64,000 nucleotides of DNA. It comes from Rachycentron canadum (taxonomy: Eukaryota > Chordata > Actinopteri > Carangiformes > Rachycentridae). Within the stretch, counting starts at the first letter, position 1; every line of letters starts with the position of its first letter. Position numbers and translations under genes: made by a program. Below are positions 1-14,300 of this stretch, piece after piece. Location: assembly GCA_038496675.1 (NCBI GenBank), contig CM076663.1:13662954-13726953 (forward strand), given 5' to 3'. The notes under the pieces were generated by a model. It was not told the DNA's origin. It did no database searches and was given only the letters and a program-made list of their open reading frames with translations.

Positions 1-900
1 GATTATATTGTATGATTGCACACATTTATAAACAAGATTCATATTATGGGGTTTATTTGAGTGCAACAGATAAAATTCAAGTACAAAATCACATAAATCT
101 ATGCAGCAAATGCACATAATTGATCTGTTAATTTACTTTTTGAACGAATTATGATTCGAATTTGAAAAAACTGCAACATGTTTTTCTAAAAATGCTGTAT
201 CCTTTCCAAATTGATTCATACTTACATACGTAAGCAACAATGCCATGTTTTATAAAGCATTAGAATGAATTATATAACTCAGTCCTGCCGGTTAAAATAA
301 TCACACAATTGGATGTGGACAAAGCATCCTTTATAGAGCTTTATCACATGGATTCAGTCCCATGTTTGAGGCAGTGTCTGTTGACTCCTGTGTGACCCAG
401 CCAGCTATAATTTTTACACTCTGATCTTCTTTAGTAGAAGACTGTTAAAATATTAATAGATTAATTTGGGAAAGAGACTGCAAACTTTAGAGATAATTTA
501 ATACTCTGAATATGCATTTAGTCATAGTGAGTGTGTGAGACTGAGTTTGCTGTGCTCAGTGGCCAACTTAAATATCTTTCATTTCATTGTGAAACATTTT
601 TGCACTGAATCCATAGCTGCTCCTATAGAGACACTGATAGATGGAGGAAGTAAAGATTGTCATTGATATTCTCTCACTCGACTGACTGTCAATGAGTGAG
701 ACAGTGTGTGCTCAACTTCACCCAATCTTCTGGCCCTGCCCCTCCTGTGAACTCCTCAAGGCCACCAGATGGTCCTCACCCCACATTTTTGGCCACCCTG
801 ATTTGAACACCCATCACACACCCAGACTGGTCTTAGACCCTCCACCACACCCAAACCCCAGATAGATGAACAAGCAGCAGCCAGTGAAGTTACAGTTGCT
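1..900. other. Upstream intergenic stretch, no gene seen
   Basis: AT-rich sequence with no long open frame, no RNA gene and no repeat that I recognise. It lies upstream of the CpG-rich block that probably carries the ppp1r9a promoter. Confidence 0.6.
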
Positions 901-914
901 GTGTGCTGGTATTT

Positions 915-1260
915 ATGCCAGACTGCAGCTCACCGACCCCCCCGCGCAGCAGATTATCGGACCAAACCATTGCCGCAGTTCAGGTTTTTAACACCTGTCA
1001 CGAGGCTTTTTACATCTGCAAAACACCGGCGATCGCTGCGGCTGAGCGTGTTTACTTTCCTACACTGCGGACGAACACCGGACGCCGGCGTCTCGCAGGC
1101 GCAGCCGCGGCGCAGCTTTCGGTGACACGAGCTGCCAAATCGCACCGACACCCCCATTGTGCGACTGGCAGCATCACCCGCTGCCTGCAATGGCGTTGTA
1201 GCGGCTCGAGTATGTACAAAGGTTTCCACGGTGGCGATTGCGTCCCGGACTATCTCCGAC
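915..1260 (+). promoter_or_regulatory. ppp1r9a: CpG-rich block, probable ppp1r9a promoter
   Basis: CpG dinucleotides are dense here (especially about 1028-1110, including a GCGATCGC palindrome), while the flanking DNA is AT-rich and CpG-poor. This is typical of a vertebrate housekeeping or neuronal promoter. It lies about 1.5 kb upstream of the first neurabin coding exon on the same strand. Open frames through the block (903-1436 and others) are by-products of high GC and have no recognisable protein. Transcription start not determined. Confidence 0.55.
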
Positions 1261-1383
1261 TGTTTGGTAGCGATGTTATTGCTCAGAGGGGTTTGCAGCG
1301 AGAGCCTCCTTGTTTCCCACCAGTTCACCCTCCGGATTACTGTTTATTTATATCACGCGTCAAACGGAGCCGGAGCCATGAAT
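1261..1383 (+). other. ppp1r9a: Possible end of non-coding exon 1 of ppp1r9a
   Basis: A good 5' splice site (AAT|GTGAGT, donor GT at 1384-1385) follows the CpG block. A strong 3' splice site at 2643-2644 precedes the coding exon. Together they suggest a non-coding first exon ending at 1383. The start of the exon is unknown; the interval given is only the part between the CpG core and the donor. Confidence 0.35.
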
Positions 1384-2644
1384 GTGAGTCTGACTCTATT
1401 GTTTTTGCAACATTGAGGCAACGTCGCTGTGGTTAACAGTTAACTTGTTGTTGTTTGTTTGTTTGTTTTTGTTTTTTGTTGTTGGGTTTTTTTTGTTTTT
1501 GTTTTTTTTTGCAATCATTTGCGAAAGATGTGTTATCGTCCCCGCAGAAGTGTGTACAAGGCGACACGTGTAATGAAATAAATGTGAAACAGTGTCAGAA
1601 GCGGTGGAGCTGAGCTGTCATCCTGCTGTGTGCGGCTCTGCCTGTTCTGATCCCACTGACACACAACGTTAAAGCCTCGGATTCATCTTTCACCCCTGAA
1701 CTTTATTTTTATGTCCTTCCCGAGGCGGCACAAGGCTGTTTCTCAAGTTCAGAAACAGCTATTCTCTTTTGCACAAGGAAAAAGACCATGGAGCAGCCAG
1801 AGTCCAGCATGGTGAATAATGAATACTGAGCCAGGACACTGAGGTTTCAGCCACTGCTGCTGTATCCATACCGCCCAGACTGTGGGTTTCAGCACAACTT
1901 AGATTAATGGATTCCCTGTGTTTTCTTAAATCACAGCTTTGTTGTGTCATATTTCACCCCAATGAAATGCATTTTCAAATAGCATTGAACAACAATAATG
2001 GCTGTAGGTATGGGATATATTTAACTACTATACTAATCTGCTAACCTGCTCTAACCCTTGTATTATTGTAATGGCAGGGCAGCTGGCAAGAGACATATAA
2101 TCAGCATTTAAACTGCAAGTATAATCGTTCATGAAATGTTGCATCTTTTGGTGCCTTCAACATTTTTTTGATGCAGTAAGAGGTTGAAACTACCATGCCT
2201 TGCTTTGTTCCAGCACTGACATTTAACAGGACCCAACATAATGTCAGTGATGGTTTAGAGAGCTGCGGTATACAAGGGTCACAGCTCACTATAGAAAACA
2301 GTGGTGGGGAGAGGAGGGAAAACAATGTAGCATCACATTAAGTACAAAGAGATCACATCTTTCCACTGAGGTGTACAGCAGTGATTTGAGGAGGTAAACA
2401 GCGCAGCGTTGCTGAATGGACAACATCAGAGTGGTTTACAAGTAGTTCTCTTGTACTAAGAGCTTTGTATTGATGGAAGGTGAATATGATCACTTTTCTA
2501 GCTTCGCACTTATCATTTTGATGCTTAAGTGCCACTTGCAGTTAATGTAATGTCACTTTGTTCATGTTTAAATAGTTATCTCTCTTGAACTCAGTGTTTC
2601 AAAATGCTGTTATCTTAACAAATGCCTATTCTTTGTCCTCACAG

Positions 2645-2786
2645 GTGTGAATGGGCATAAAAAAAGTATAACAACAGCTTTGTAAGATAAGGCAGCACTG
2701 CAATAGGTCCAACTTGACTCCACACTGCTACGTTCTAATGAGGCCACGGCAATGCTGACATCTCCTCTGCATCCAGAGACATCATC
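2645..2786 (+). other. ppp1r9a: 5' UTR part of the first ppp1r9a coding exon
   Basis: A pyrimidine-rich run ending TTTGTCCTCACAG gives a convincing 3' splice site just before 2645. From there the sequence runs without another splice site to the ATG at 2787. This 142-nt piece would be 5' UTR spliced to an upstream non-coding exon. Confidence 0.5.
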
Positions 2787-4175
2787 ATGCTGAAGACGGA
2801 GGCCACTGGGGAGAGGACCAGCCTCCGGAGTGCCTCCCCCCACCGTAATGCCTACCGGGCTGAGTTTCAGGCACTCAAGAAGGCCTTTGACCAGCCTCGG
2901 ATCGATGGAGACTCAAAGCCCAAAGACCTTGAACGGAAACAACCAAGGGGTCGCCAGTATGGCACCCATGTCAGCCGCATTAAGGACATGTTCATGCAGA
3001 TGGGCTCAGAAAATTCGACATCTAAGACGAGGGGTCGAGATGATTCTTCACCACAAAAGATGGTCAAGCCTACCAACTTTATCAACAAGGCTGATGGATC
3101 AGTGATAAAACTCCAGCATTCTTCATCAGCTGAAAGGGTGGGAGGTGCTGGAGCAAAGTTCTCTGAAACCAGGAAACTTTTTGAGCAGCAGTCACGTGAT
3201 CAGTCCCAATCACCAGTCTTTCCCTATGGACGTGATAAAAGAGGTTCCCATGAGCATCTTGATGACTGGCGAGGAGCAAGGTCCAACCGAGGCAGTACAG
3301 ACTCCTTGGACTCACTTTGCTCCAGAACAGAGGCATCCTCGCCGACTGTCAGTCAGCTCAGTGCTGTTTTTGAAAATGCCGACCACCACAACCAGGGCGT
3401 GCCCTACAGAGGAGTCAGCAGACGAGCCCTCTACTCACCAGACGGATTCCACCGCCATGGAGGTGATCTCAGTGAGGATGATTCACGTCAGTCTCCTGTT
3501 TGTGGAAACTACCGGGGCAGAATAGGGGGAAAAGTTCCCACATCCTCATCCTCTGAGGACCTCCTGAGCCCCAGTCCTGGGGCAGAGACAGCAGGGTCAA
3601 AACCAGTTCCACAAGAGGAAGAAGCCCAAGACAAAACAGACAAGGTTGAGACTATGGGTGGAGATCGACGGTACATTTCTGGGGCCACTACCAATGGAAG
3701 CCATGTTAATGGTTCTTGTGAAGAAGAGGAGAAACCTTCAGAAACAAGAAAACATACTGAGGATCTAGAGGTGTCCAAAGCCTCAAAACCTGCAGATGAT
3801 GCTGTGATTACCAACAAAGCTTTTGAAGATGCCACTCCAGAGCCCCTGCAAACTCCAACTACACTGGCTGAAGGCCAGGAAGATGGAAGTGGTTTAAAAG
3901 AAGACAGGCCCTCTGAATCTCCCAATGTCCAGGTGGAAGAAACCGATGAGGAATACACTGGGAATGAGCGGGTGGTTTTTAACGCAGACGGGGATGCCTG
4001 TTACCAGGGTTGGGGTGAAAGCTGCACTGATCCTGAGGATGACCTCTATGGTGACGACGAGGATATTGTGTATGACCCAGGCTCTGATCTGACAGAGATT
4101 CCTGGCCTGCCAGAAGAAAACAAAGAGGACATCCCTCCAAAGAGAAAGATTTGCTTCAGCACTTCTCCCATTACA
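2787..4175 (+). CDS. ppp1r9a: ppp1r9a coding exon 1
   Basis: Encodes residues 1-463. ATG at 2787 opens the frame with MLKTE, as in other neurabins. Contains the actin-binding region, a long low-complexity acidic/serine region and, at its very end, PPKRKICFSTSPI with the PP1 RVxF-type motif. Donor is ACA|GTAAGT, phase 0. Unspliced, the frame would stop 11 codons into the intron (TAA at 4212-4214). Confidence 0.95.
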
Positions 4176-5329
4176 GTAAGTCGGGTACCATACAAGACTG
4201 TTGTGGAAGCCTAAATTGTGTAAACACACTGAACACAATCCAACATAAAAGCCCTTGTGCAGCTCTTATCAAAAGTAGGTTAAAACAACAAAGAGCTAAT
4301 ATTGTATTCAGAGCTTTCTTTTTATGGGCTTGTATCTATAGTTACCAATAAACTACTCATAGTGGTTAGCTTTGCTGTTTTCACATACATTTTTATGGTC
4401 AAATACTGTGACATCCGTAATTTTTATCCTTGTAAGACCTGCTTTTATTTCACATTTCCTTCCTTTTAATGTGTTCTGCTCTATGGTAGATGAATTATCA
4501 TATGTTGTAGCTGTTGCTCTCTGATGGCAGGGGTTGTAGCTATTTTGTGATGCAGAGATTGAGGGTCAGTGCATTGCCCTCTGTGAAATTGACATGTTCA
4601 TGAGCAGAACATCTGTGCATGTGTTAGTCATGCTGGTTCTGCACCCACACAATTTTCACACAAGACAGCGTGTTTGTTTTTCTCAAGCAGATCCATTGCC
4701 ATCTTTTAGATCAGGAACACATTTAGCTGTCTGATGAGAATGCACCATATAATACAGTGGCAGAGAATATATGAACATGTCAAATATAGTTTGGACACAC
4801 AATGAACACAGTGTGTGTTTAGTATGTAACCTTAACCACTGTGCTGCATGATAACAGCAGAGGTGTAGCTGGAGATTACATGCATTTTACCCTCCATCCT
4901 ATGGGGTTTTCACCAGGGACTGGGAGGAGATAATTAAACCAAAATAAGGTTTTTACTGAAGATAAAAGATTTCTGATGATAATTAATTATTTCCTTTGTA
5001 TTTTTATAATAATTAATATACATAGCTTTACCACCAATCTTTATTACATATTTTGCCTTGGAGTAGTTTGACAAGGTTTTCAGTGCTTAGTTGGAACAAT
5101 GCAGCCAGTGTTGTTTGTGGATTGGGAAGATGGATTTGGAAGATTATGGGAAATATTTTTTAGCCTTTATCCTCAAGCATTTGGAATCAATAAGCTTAAT
5201 GTTCGTAGTAATAAACAACATGCTTTAGGTCATACCGTTCCATCAAATCCTTTTTCTTAAATTTGTCAGTCAAATCAGTTTTTATTTTTGAGATTGTCTG
5301 GTATTGTGCGATAGCCTGTTGATATACCC

Positions 5330-5378
<49 letters not shown>

Positions 5379-8300
5379 ATACATACATACATATATAATC
5401 AGAGTACAGCTGTGACTTAGTGATTGATCATGTGTATGAAGGATTTGGAGCTAACACAAACATACCACAGGTTGAGGATCAATCCTATTAACATGCTGTA
5501 ACGAACCAGAACAATTAGCCCAGTTATACTCAGGAGAAAACGTGATGTGGGCTCACAATTAAACTGTACTGTCTCTGCAGTGTGTGTCCTTTTGCTTTTT
5601 TTTCTCTTTTCTCTCTCTCAGGACTCAACCTCACGTGCATGGAAATGTACACAAATGCAAATACACTTTTCCACAAGACTGTAAAACCTTTCAAATGAAA
5701 TGTCAACACTTTGTTTTATTGTTTTTATGTTGATTCATGCCTTTTATTATCTGGTTTAAAGGTACCATCAAATGATTAAATTTATGTTCTTGCTAGTGGC
5801 TTTAACTAATATTATATTATATCTACAAAACCTATTTTGGATCATTTCAAAAATGACCTTTTCTTGAGAGTTAAATTAGAGAACTTAATGTCAATGTGAG
5901 CATTGTAGAACTTGTTGCCCCATTTAGGTTGAGCAGGCGGGGAATGTGCTACTCTGTTGTCTGTTGTTTCAGGGCTTCTGTTTTCTATGAAAGGGCCGAC
6001 GCTCGTTCATCATATGGAATATTCAAGAGGGGCACCCCCCTCTCCCTTTGCACAGACGCACATGCACAATTAGACATGCACCCCTCCCACTTCTCCATCA
6101 CACGCCCCCCTCCTCTCAGCACACAAGGAACAAACAGGGTTCTGTCTTTTGTTCGTCTATATAGTGAAAGAGACAAAGCTATTTTCTCAGCGCTCTGCCC
6201 TGCACGAGTCCAGCTTGACCCCAGTGGGAGGAGACTTTAGAGAAGGCCTTGAAAATAAGTGCCATCTTACAATCTAATACTTAACGTTCCCTCCTCTTCA
6301 TGTAATATTCTGTCTGGCCTTTAAAGCGGATAAATCATTTCAACATACCAGCTTTGAAGGCTTAATTAATTTAGAAATCATCATGGCAGCCGCAGGGCAA
6401 AGATGATACACAACCAGCTTTTGGCAACATTTTGTAAACATGTACGCTGACTTCAATTTGAAAAGAATAACAAGTTCAGATGCTCAAAGAAACCTATAAT
6501 TTTCCCAACGTCACTAGTGTTGAGTTTAGAAACATAGTTTTTAGATACAGTAAATGGTAGTTCTGACCAGAACGAATTATGTGGCTTGCCATGAATTTTT
6601 TGACTTTTCATTTAGTGCCACTATCAGGTTGACATGTTTTGGCTTTTAGTGAAATGTATTCGACAGCCATTCGATGCATTCCCAGAAGAGAAATCACTCG
6701 CTTTGGTGATTTCCTGACTTTAGCACCAGCAGCAGCCATGTTAGCATTTGGCTCAAACCACTTAAGAACATCCTTGCAGAGCCACGAGCATGGCTGTAGA
6801 TACCCAAATTTGTTAATACAAAACAAGTTTTTTGTTTTTTTATTAATAATTACTTCCACATCCTTTCACTCGACTTCAACATCCCGACTGACCCAGTGAG
6901 AAATGACTGCTGTGAGCTGCTCAAGGCAAAGATTGGCCTCCCCTCCCGAAGGCACTGACCTAAAGGAGAGAATCTGTTCTCGTGTTCATTCAAGCAACTG
7001 TTTTTGTCCTTGACATTAATATCTGTAGTTTGGTTGTTCAGTCTGTGGCATATAGATTAATGCGGTAGTTTTAATCCTCTGTCTTACATTTGATACTTTG
7101 ACCACTACACTTTGTGCAGCTGATCTGACACAGAAAATACAATGTTTAATCTGAAAGCATGACACACCTCTCAGCCAGTGTTTGGTTGCTTTAGGAATTT
7201 GATCATTTCAGCCTTGATCACACACTGATCCCAAATGCTTTTGACCATCTCTCACTTGTTGCTGATTTTTGCCCATGGAGTATGTTTTCTCTCCCTTTGT
7301 CGAACCGCGCCCCTGGAGTTTGACAGCAGTTCTTCTCTCGCTGCATGCAGTCTGCTGTGTCAGTCTCGTCTTGTTTTCCTCTCCTGATTTATATTTATAT
7401 TGTCTTCTATACTTTTTTTGCTCTTGTAGAGCAACTGCATTTTCTCAATAGAAGAGACTTTGCAGTATCTTAATGGGATTAAGCAGATGTGATGAGTGGA
7501 GTGCTGGTTAAATGGCCACTGAAGTAGTTCTGAAATCAGCCCCTCCACTCTGGCTTGTCTGTTACTGGATCAAAGTGACTGGTGTTTTGTCGAATAGATT
7601 CTGCCCCTGTTTTTTAGAGGATGACTTAGTAGTATGGATCTGAGCTCAGTGCCAACCACTGTGGCAGTGGTTTTATTGCTGCAAGATTTTGTACATTTTA
7701 ATGAACATCTTTTACCAGATTTTTTGACTGGGATGTTTTTATACAGTGTACACATGTGTCCATGTATGTAGTGAATTTGTAGACTTCTGTATTCTATATC
7801 CTGTTTTTTAAAGAGCATAACCTATACACAGGGTGAAATGAGGTCACTGTTTCTTTTGTCCCAGAGTGATAGCTTCCTGCTTGCAGATGAGATCCCACTA
7901 CAAACATTTAGTAGCAAAAACAATCTACACCCATTTCCTGAGTGTGCTTTTTTCATTTGCTGGTTTGCATCTTGAGCTACAATACATCAAACTGGTTCAC
8001 AGTCTAATCTTGTACTTTACTGGAGCATAACATAAAGACAATATCACCAATGTCTACACCATCATAGTGGCTTTCTTCATTTATTTACTGGGTTTTGAGA
8101 TGGTTATTTTGCTTGGGGATTTGGGGAACTCATATGACTGCATTTAATCCAGTACATGACAGTGGAGGCTCCCAGCTTCTTGTCAGGATGCAACTTCTGA
8201 TCTATCTTCCTACTCTACATGACAGTTCAATGCATCAACAGTAAACATCTGTGTGATTTTAACATCTTCCTTATCTGGAGCATAATCTAATATGGTCTTG

Positions 8301-11300
8301 TGCTACACAAGCTGAAATTAGATGGCCTCTAGCCAGGAACTTTCTGACCGTATTTTCTGATGGAAAGGATTACTCTACTTAAGCACAGTCTGTCTTTCTG
8401 GCTGATGATATATGTGCAACAGTATTTCTCGAATTTTGGAATCAATAATGACATGGATTTTGTAAATGGTATTTAGGTCTGCAACAGCATCGATACAGCT
8501 TAGCCTCCTTAGTCTAGTGTTGCAGTGGATGCTTCTTCAGACAAGTCCACCCATTCTCAATCGACACTCGTCCATTGGATTTAAAAACACAACTCAAATG
8601 TTATTCTGCCACTATAATTACATGACATCATTTTCTGCACCTGTACATATTTCAGTTGCTACATTTTTCAGTATCCTAATCATCTTCTTTGTGCCGTAAA
8701 TTCTGATGTTTTCTCACCGCAAGCTTGTTGAAACTGGCTGTCAGTGTCCGTGTTATGCAATGTATGGCTGGGTGTAATAAGAGGGAACAGGGTTTTGTTG
8801 GGGGAGAGGTCCAACACCCTGCGACAGCAGCTATATAACACCTGACATTTTGGTTAGACCAGCAAAAACAGGCTGAGTCTATTTTGGGTAAGCTTCTTTT
8901 TGGGAGGCTAAACTAAAATCTTGACCAACAAATATAGTAGACTCCTTATAAATGGTCAAGTAGTGTAAAATGTGATGACTTTACACACTGTAATGTAGAT
9001 ATTTGAGTGGAAAAGGTCAACATAAACAATCCCACAGTCTTAAGGATCACACATTAAAATTAAACCCAAACCTGATGCAATCGTGTGTGTTTGTGTCCAG
9101 CTATTAATGGAAAAGGAAATGATGATCTTTCCTTTCTATTCCAGACTCAGGTGTTGGGTATGTGCGTATTTGTGCATGCATGTAGCTTAGTCACTCCATT
9201 ATTAATGCAGCAGTGTTTTTTGTTTGCTTGTTTCGATGCCACCCGATCCTCCCTGGGGGATGCATTTTTAATGATCCAGGAAAGGCGAGAAGTGCCTTGC
9301 GGTTTTTTAAGTCTGGTCAGTTACCACACAGTGGACTGTGTCATGAACCATCACCCACCTATGCAATGCTGGTCCCCTGCTAATGATATCATCAGTGAGC
9401 TGCCAGTTTTTATTGTAGTAAAAAACTGCACAGAGCGTAGAGTCTCAGTTACACAATGTTCTCAGTGTTTGCTCAGTCAGTGCTCAGGAAGGGTTAGAGT
9501 GCTGCACAGTCACCATGCCCTTGTTTACAGTGAGTCAAGACCACGATTAAGGTGAACTGTCTGAATTTGAACTTAATCAAATACTCAAATATCAACCTTT
9601 AGACTGTTTTTGTTGTGTCTAAGATTAGGGATCTGTGCTATAGTCACAAGAATTACATAGCATAGCAAGTGGGTTTTGTGTGCTGTGACAAGCAACGTGT
9701 TGTTGTGGTGTCAGTTCTGATCCCAGCCTCCTACTCACTGTATATGACCATAATCATAAAATAAGGCAGGGCATTGTCTACAGTCATTCAGTTGCAGTTG
9801 TTTACAACTCTCTGCCCCCTTTTTAAAGCTACCCCCACAACCCCACCTTCACTTTCTTGCCCATGACTTGGTTTGTAGGTGGGAGTCATGGCCCCCAGCG
9901 GTATTGTGCCATAGACTGTGGACATTCTTGATTAGAAATAAAACGCAAGGTGGCTACAAAAAGCTGAACTGAGTTTTGTCCACCAGAACTGAAATTAAAT
10001 CGAAATTACACTTCAACATGAACAGTACAGTATGGACAGTTTGGGTCCACTCTGTATGCAGAGCTCAATCTGAAGTTAAAAAAAGAAATGCTGACTTGTA
10101 GGAGCGTGGCGTTCCCTGACATGTCAAAAGTCACTTCCTCGTGGGGGGGGGGGGGATGCGCTGAATGTCGAGATGACAGAATGGTTGTTCATGAATTGAC
10201 TGTAAAATGTACATTCTCACTTATATTTATTTAGAGCCATATATTGAATTTTACTGCTTGTGTCAGTCTTCTTTCTCACTCTGTCCTCTTCCCATCTCCA
10301 CATCTTCATATCTGTCAATCTTCGTCTGTCCTTGCAAGACATCAATTCATTCCCATTATCGGCCACTGTCTCGTCCCCTCAGCATCCAGACGCTTTCCTT
10401 AGCACTCTGGGCTGGTGTTGTGTGTGCGTGTGTGGGTGGATGGCCACAGGTAGAAGTAATGGAATGTAAATGTGCTGAGCTGTTGCAGCAGAAACCAACT
10501 GTGTGTGTGTGTGTGTCCCAGGCTGTAGTTAATCCACTGCAGGGTTTGCTGGGCTCGTGCCACAGCAGTAGGAACATTTCTCCTGGGTTTTCCAGCCTCC
10601 TTTTGCCCTGGGCGGCGTCCACTGTCTGGAAAGCGCAGGATGGGCGACAGCACTGGCACCGACACGCCAAAGGCCCAGTTTAATACCATCAGAGGCGGTT
10701 GGCCGGGCATGGGCGCCATGCCGTGACATCTGAGGCAAGGACTCAAACAAGCCTGGAGCAAATTACCCCTAGCTTTGCCTGCTCCTCAGATTTGTCTCAG
10801 CTTTGTCTTTTTTTCATGTTCTTTTCTTTATTTCGCTCTTATTGCCTGTTTCACTCTTCAATAGCCTCACTGTCTGCTGCTGCTCTAACCCATGAATCAT
10901 ATGAGTCATTCTGTTTTCCTCTCAGTGGATATTGCCTCCTATCCTCTTTTAACTGGATTCTTCCTTTTCACTTACTACTCCTCCATTTTCTCATAATCTT
11001 AAACCTTCTTGCATCTCTTGTGTCTCCTGAACTGCCCCCTTCCTTGCCTAAAACAACCCTTTGCCTCTCTCTTTGTACTGCCCCCTCATCACCTTAAATT
11101 TTTTTCCCTCTTCCTTTTTATCCAGCATTATCCCATTTTCTGTTGTCTTCCTGTCTTTCTCCCCTGTAGCTTAGCAGGTCCTTGACCAATCTCTGCTTCT
11201 CTGTCCCAAAGGGGAGTCTCAGGCATGCCCAGCAGCTATCAAGACATGATGTGGCATGAAGGGATGTCATCCAGCAGCAAAACCAGGGAGAGGAATTCTG

Positions 11301-14300
11301 ATTCAGCACACCAGTTTGCCAACTTTCTATTGGCAATTTCTATTGGCAAACACAAAACCAACCTACACACTCTCGTTGTTATCACTCAAATACACAATGT
11401 GCATTTTCAGCACACACACTGAAACACCCAGAATACAAACAGAAAGAGAGGTACTTATACCGACTAAGAGGGCTCAGCTTTACCAAGATCAGTGGTTAAA
11501 AGGCATCCAGGCATCTGCAGAGTCACAGCAGCTTCCATGAATGTCAATAATTTATATAATAATTTTCATAAGACTAAACCCCAACTTAATCCATCCACCT
11601 GTGGGGTCTGGAGGACTGATAAGAAAAATGTGAAGCCCAAGCAGAAGCTGTCTGCACTTTTTTTTTTTTTTTTTTTTTTTTTTTACTGTAAAAAAAAAGC
11701 AAAAGTGTGTGTGTGTGTCTGTTATTTGATGTCATTGGCATTGATTTGTGTGTTGATAACAAGGGGGAAGAGATATTGATTGATATAGTGAAGAATGACA
11801 AAAAGAAAGAGGAGAGGTTGTCTGCCTGCATGTGTGCTCCGTGTGTGTGTATGAGTTAATCTGTGGATCAGGACTGACATTACTCTGACAGAGTTACAGC
11901 AAGATGACAAATACATTTTCCGGTCCACAGCTTAAATTGATGCCATGATTCCCGTGTGGGTTACCATGATGTGGATCGCACACAGAAGTTTTAGATTTAG
12001 ATTTCTGATTGTGGGACTTTGTAACCATTGTCATCTTGATGTGATGTGGACTTCACACAGTTATTAAAGCAGATAAGGTTTAAATGCTCTGACATTGCTG
12101 TTTTCAAAGGATCAGTTTATTGGATTATGTGGGTCAACACATTGATACACGTCATATTACATTTGCTGACGCTGTCAAGTTTTATTTTGTCTGTTGGGTG
12201 TGTCCAAATATGCAGGCAGTGTCGGGTCAGATAGGTTTTATGCCATTTTTCTGTCTCTGCCGTGCATCTTTTTTTGAGGCTGTTTAAATGTGTGTGCCCC
12301 AACTGTGGGCTCTACACCAGACAGACTTGTGTTTGCTAGCTGCATGCCTGGTCTTGTACTCTGGCCATCTCCCTATTGCAATACAAGCAGCAGGCAGCAG
12401 TATCCTGCCAAGGTTAAACACAGTCACAAACATCCCAGTACCATATCACATTCTCTGTTACAATCACTGTTTTTTTCCACTTATCTCTCAGGTCAAAAAG
12501 TGCTTTTTCTACTTTCAAAGATGAAGAAGACATTGTGCAAATTATCTGAGAAAAGAAATGAGAGTGTTTTGCTAAACCCGTCAGCAATTGAATCAATTAT
12601 CAGTCTGCTCAGGTTGACCTTTACATTTCAGCATTTCACCCTCTACTTTAAAGAAGAGATGTTTTTAAGTCGTGGCATTGCTTTGGGAGTCTTAAATAAA
12701 ACCACTGTTTGATGGCATGGTCTGTCTCTCTGTCTCTCTTTCACTTATTCTTATTTCCCCTGTGCCTGTTCTTTCATTTATATTGTCCCTGACTTTCTTT
12801 CAGTCACCATCTCTCTCTTGTCCATCTTTTGCCTTTTCCATTCTCTCTGTCTGTCTTCTTTCTTTCCCTGCCCTTTTCTTATCTTTCTCCATCACTGCGC
12901 GCCCACCGTCTCTTCTTTGCTTGCCTTCTCTCACAGATCCACCCTCATCTGTCCTCAGCTCCCTTTGTGACCTCCCCTCTCTCTTTCTCTTTTACTCTCT
13001 CAAGTGACTTGCCACATGCTAATGTGTTTGTAGAAAGCGCATAGTGACTGAGAGAGGCCATTAGAGAGTGTACTGGCTGCCAATGGGTGCATCACATCCG
13101 GGACATCCAGGACAGTGCAAGTGCTGGTGTTAGCATTCGTCAGCAGTATGTGCATGAGTGTGTATAAATGTGTTTGTAACAGTGTGTGTGTATGTACAAA
13201 CCTCTGACTGGTACTGTTTGTGATTTACTGATTGCTGAATGTCAGTGTGCCAATATATATTGACTTTTATATTCCTATAATGCTATTATGCTGTAAAACA
13301 TTATGTTCATGTATATATGTGGGTGTGTGTTCCTCTGTGTGCATGCAAGCATTAATAATGTAGGGCTGTTGATCACAGTAAATGATTGATGACAGGGAGG
13401 TCATGGATAGAGCTCACGCAGGCTCATACAGAGAAAAGAATAAAAACCAGCCCTGACAGCATCACACTACATCAATGTGCCCAAGCTGTGTCTACAACCA
13501 GTGCACTACGCCATGTGGTCAGGTATTAGTCAAAACCCATGCACCATCAGCAGTAGGAGCACAGTAGGAAAACTCTGTAACTAAAAGCAGAAATACCTTG
13601 ACTGGCATTTTTCTTGCATTTTTCATGCTCTGCACTTGTTTGCCCTTATTATTGTTATCGTTAACAGTTCCAACAAAACTAAAATATTGATAACAGAAGC
13701 CAGCATTGATTATTGTATCTGTCATGACCTTACACAGCTGAGATCTTGGTCTATTTTTACTCACATACGTACTAAGTGACTGACATAAATCTCCCTTTAG
13801 GCTTTGATCAATATATGTGATGTGAAATGATGCCTTATTGATCTCTGCTTAGAGCATGGTTTACTTCCTCTTTCACCCAAATCATAGAGGCCAGGGCAGT
13901 GAGGAGCTGGTAGACAGTGACTGACATGCTAAGTGACACTACAAAAGAGGGATGTGATAAGATGTCATTTGTATCCTCATTGCAGTGTGTGACAGTGTTT
14001 TTTCATCATATGTACAGTAGTTCAGATTCATGTGGCCACAGATGAGTAGTGTGCCTTGTGAAAGATTGTGATGATTGACGTCATTGACACAAACGTGTGA
14101 TATACTTCCCTCGAAATCCTTGCTTACTTGAGACAACACTATGTGGCAAATGTCACTAGTGTTTCAGATTTTAATAATAGCAGCTGCCATCAGTGTGGGT
14201 GTCCATGTGTCTCTCTGAATGAGAGACACACAGACTGTCAGGGTGACTCTAATTTCACCATCCAAGTATGCCTATGCCTACGCATGTCTATGTGTCCATG

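Noticed and set aside
903..1436. 177-residue open frame across the CpG-rich block
   Set aside because: Frames in all directions are open here because stop codons are rare in GC-rich DNA. The product has no recognisable domain and the block fits a promoter better.
4176..4214. Read-through of neurabin exon 1 into intron 1 (SRVPYKTVVEA then stop)
   Set aside because: A consensus donor sits at 4176 and exon 2 continues the known neurabin sequence, so this is unspliced intron.
9085..9555. 156-residue open frame in neurabin intron 1
   Set aside because: No family resemblance, no splice context, Cys/Ser/Val-rich composition typical of chance frames.
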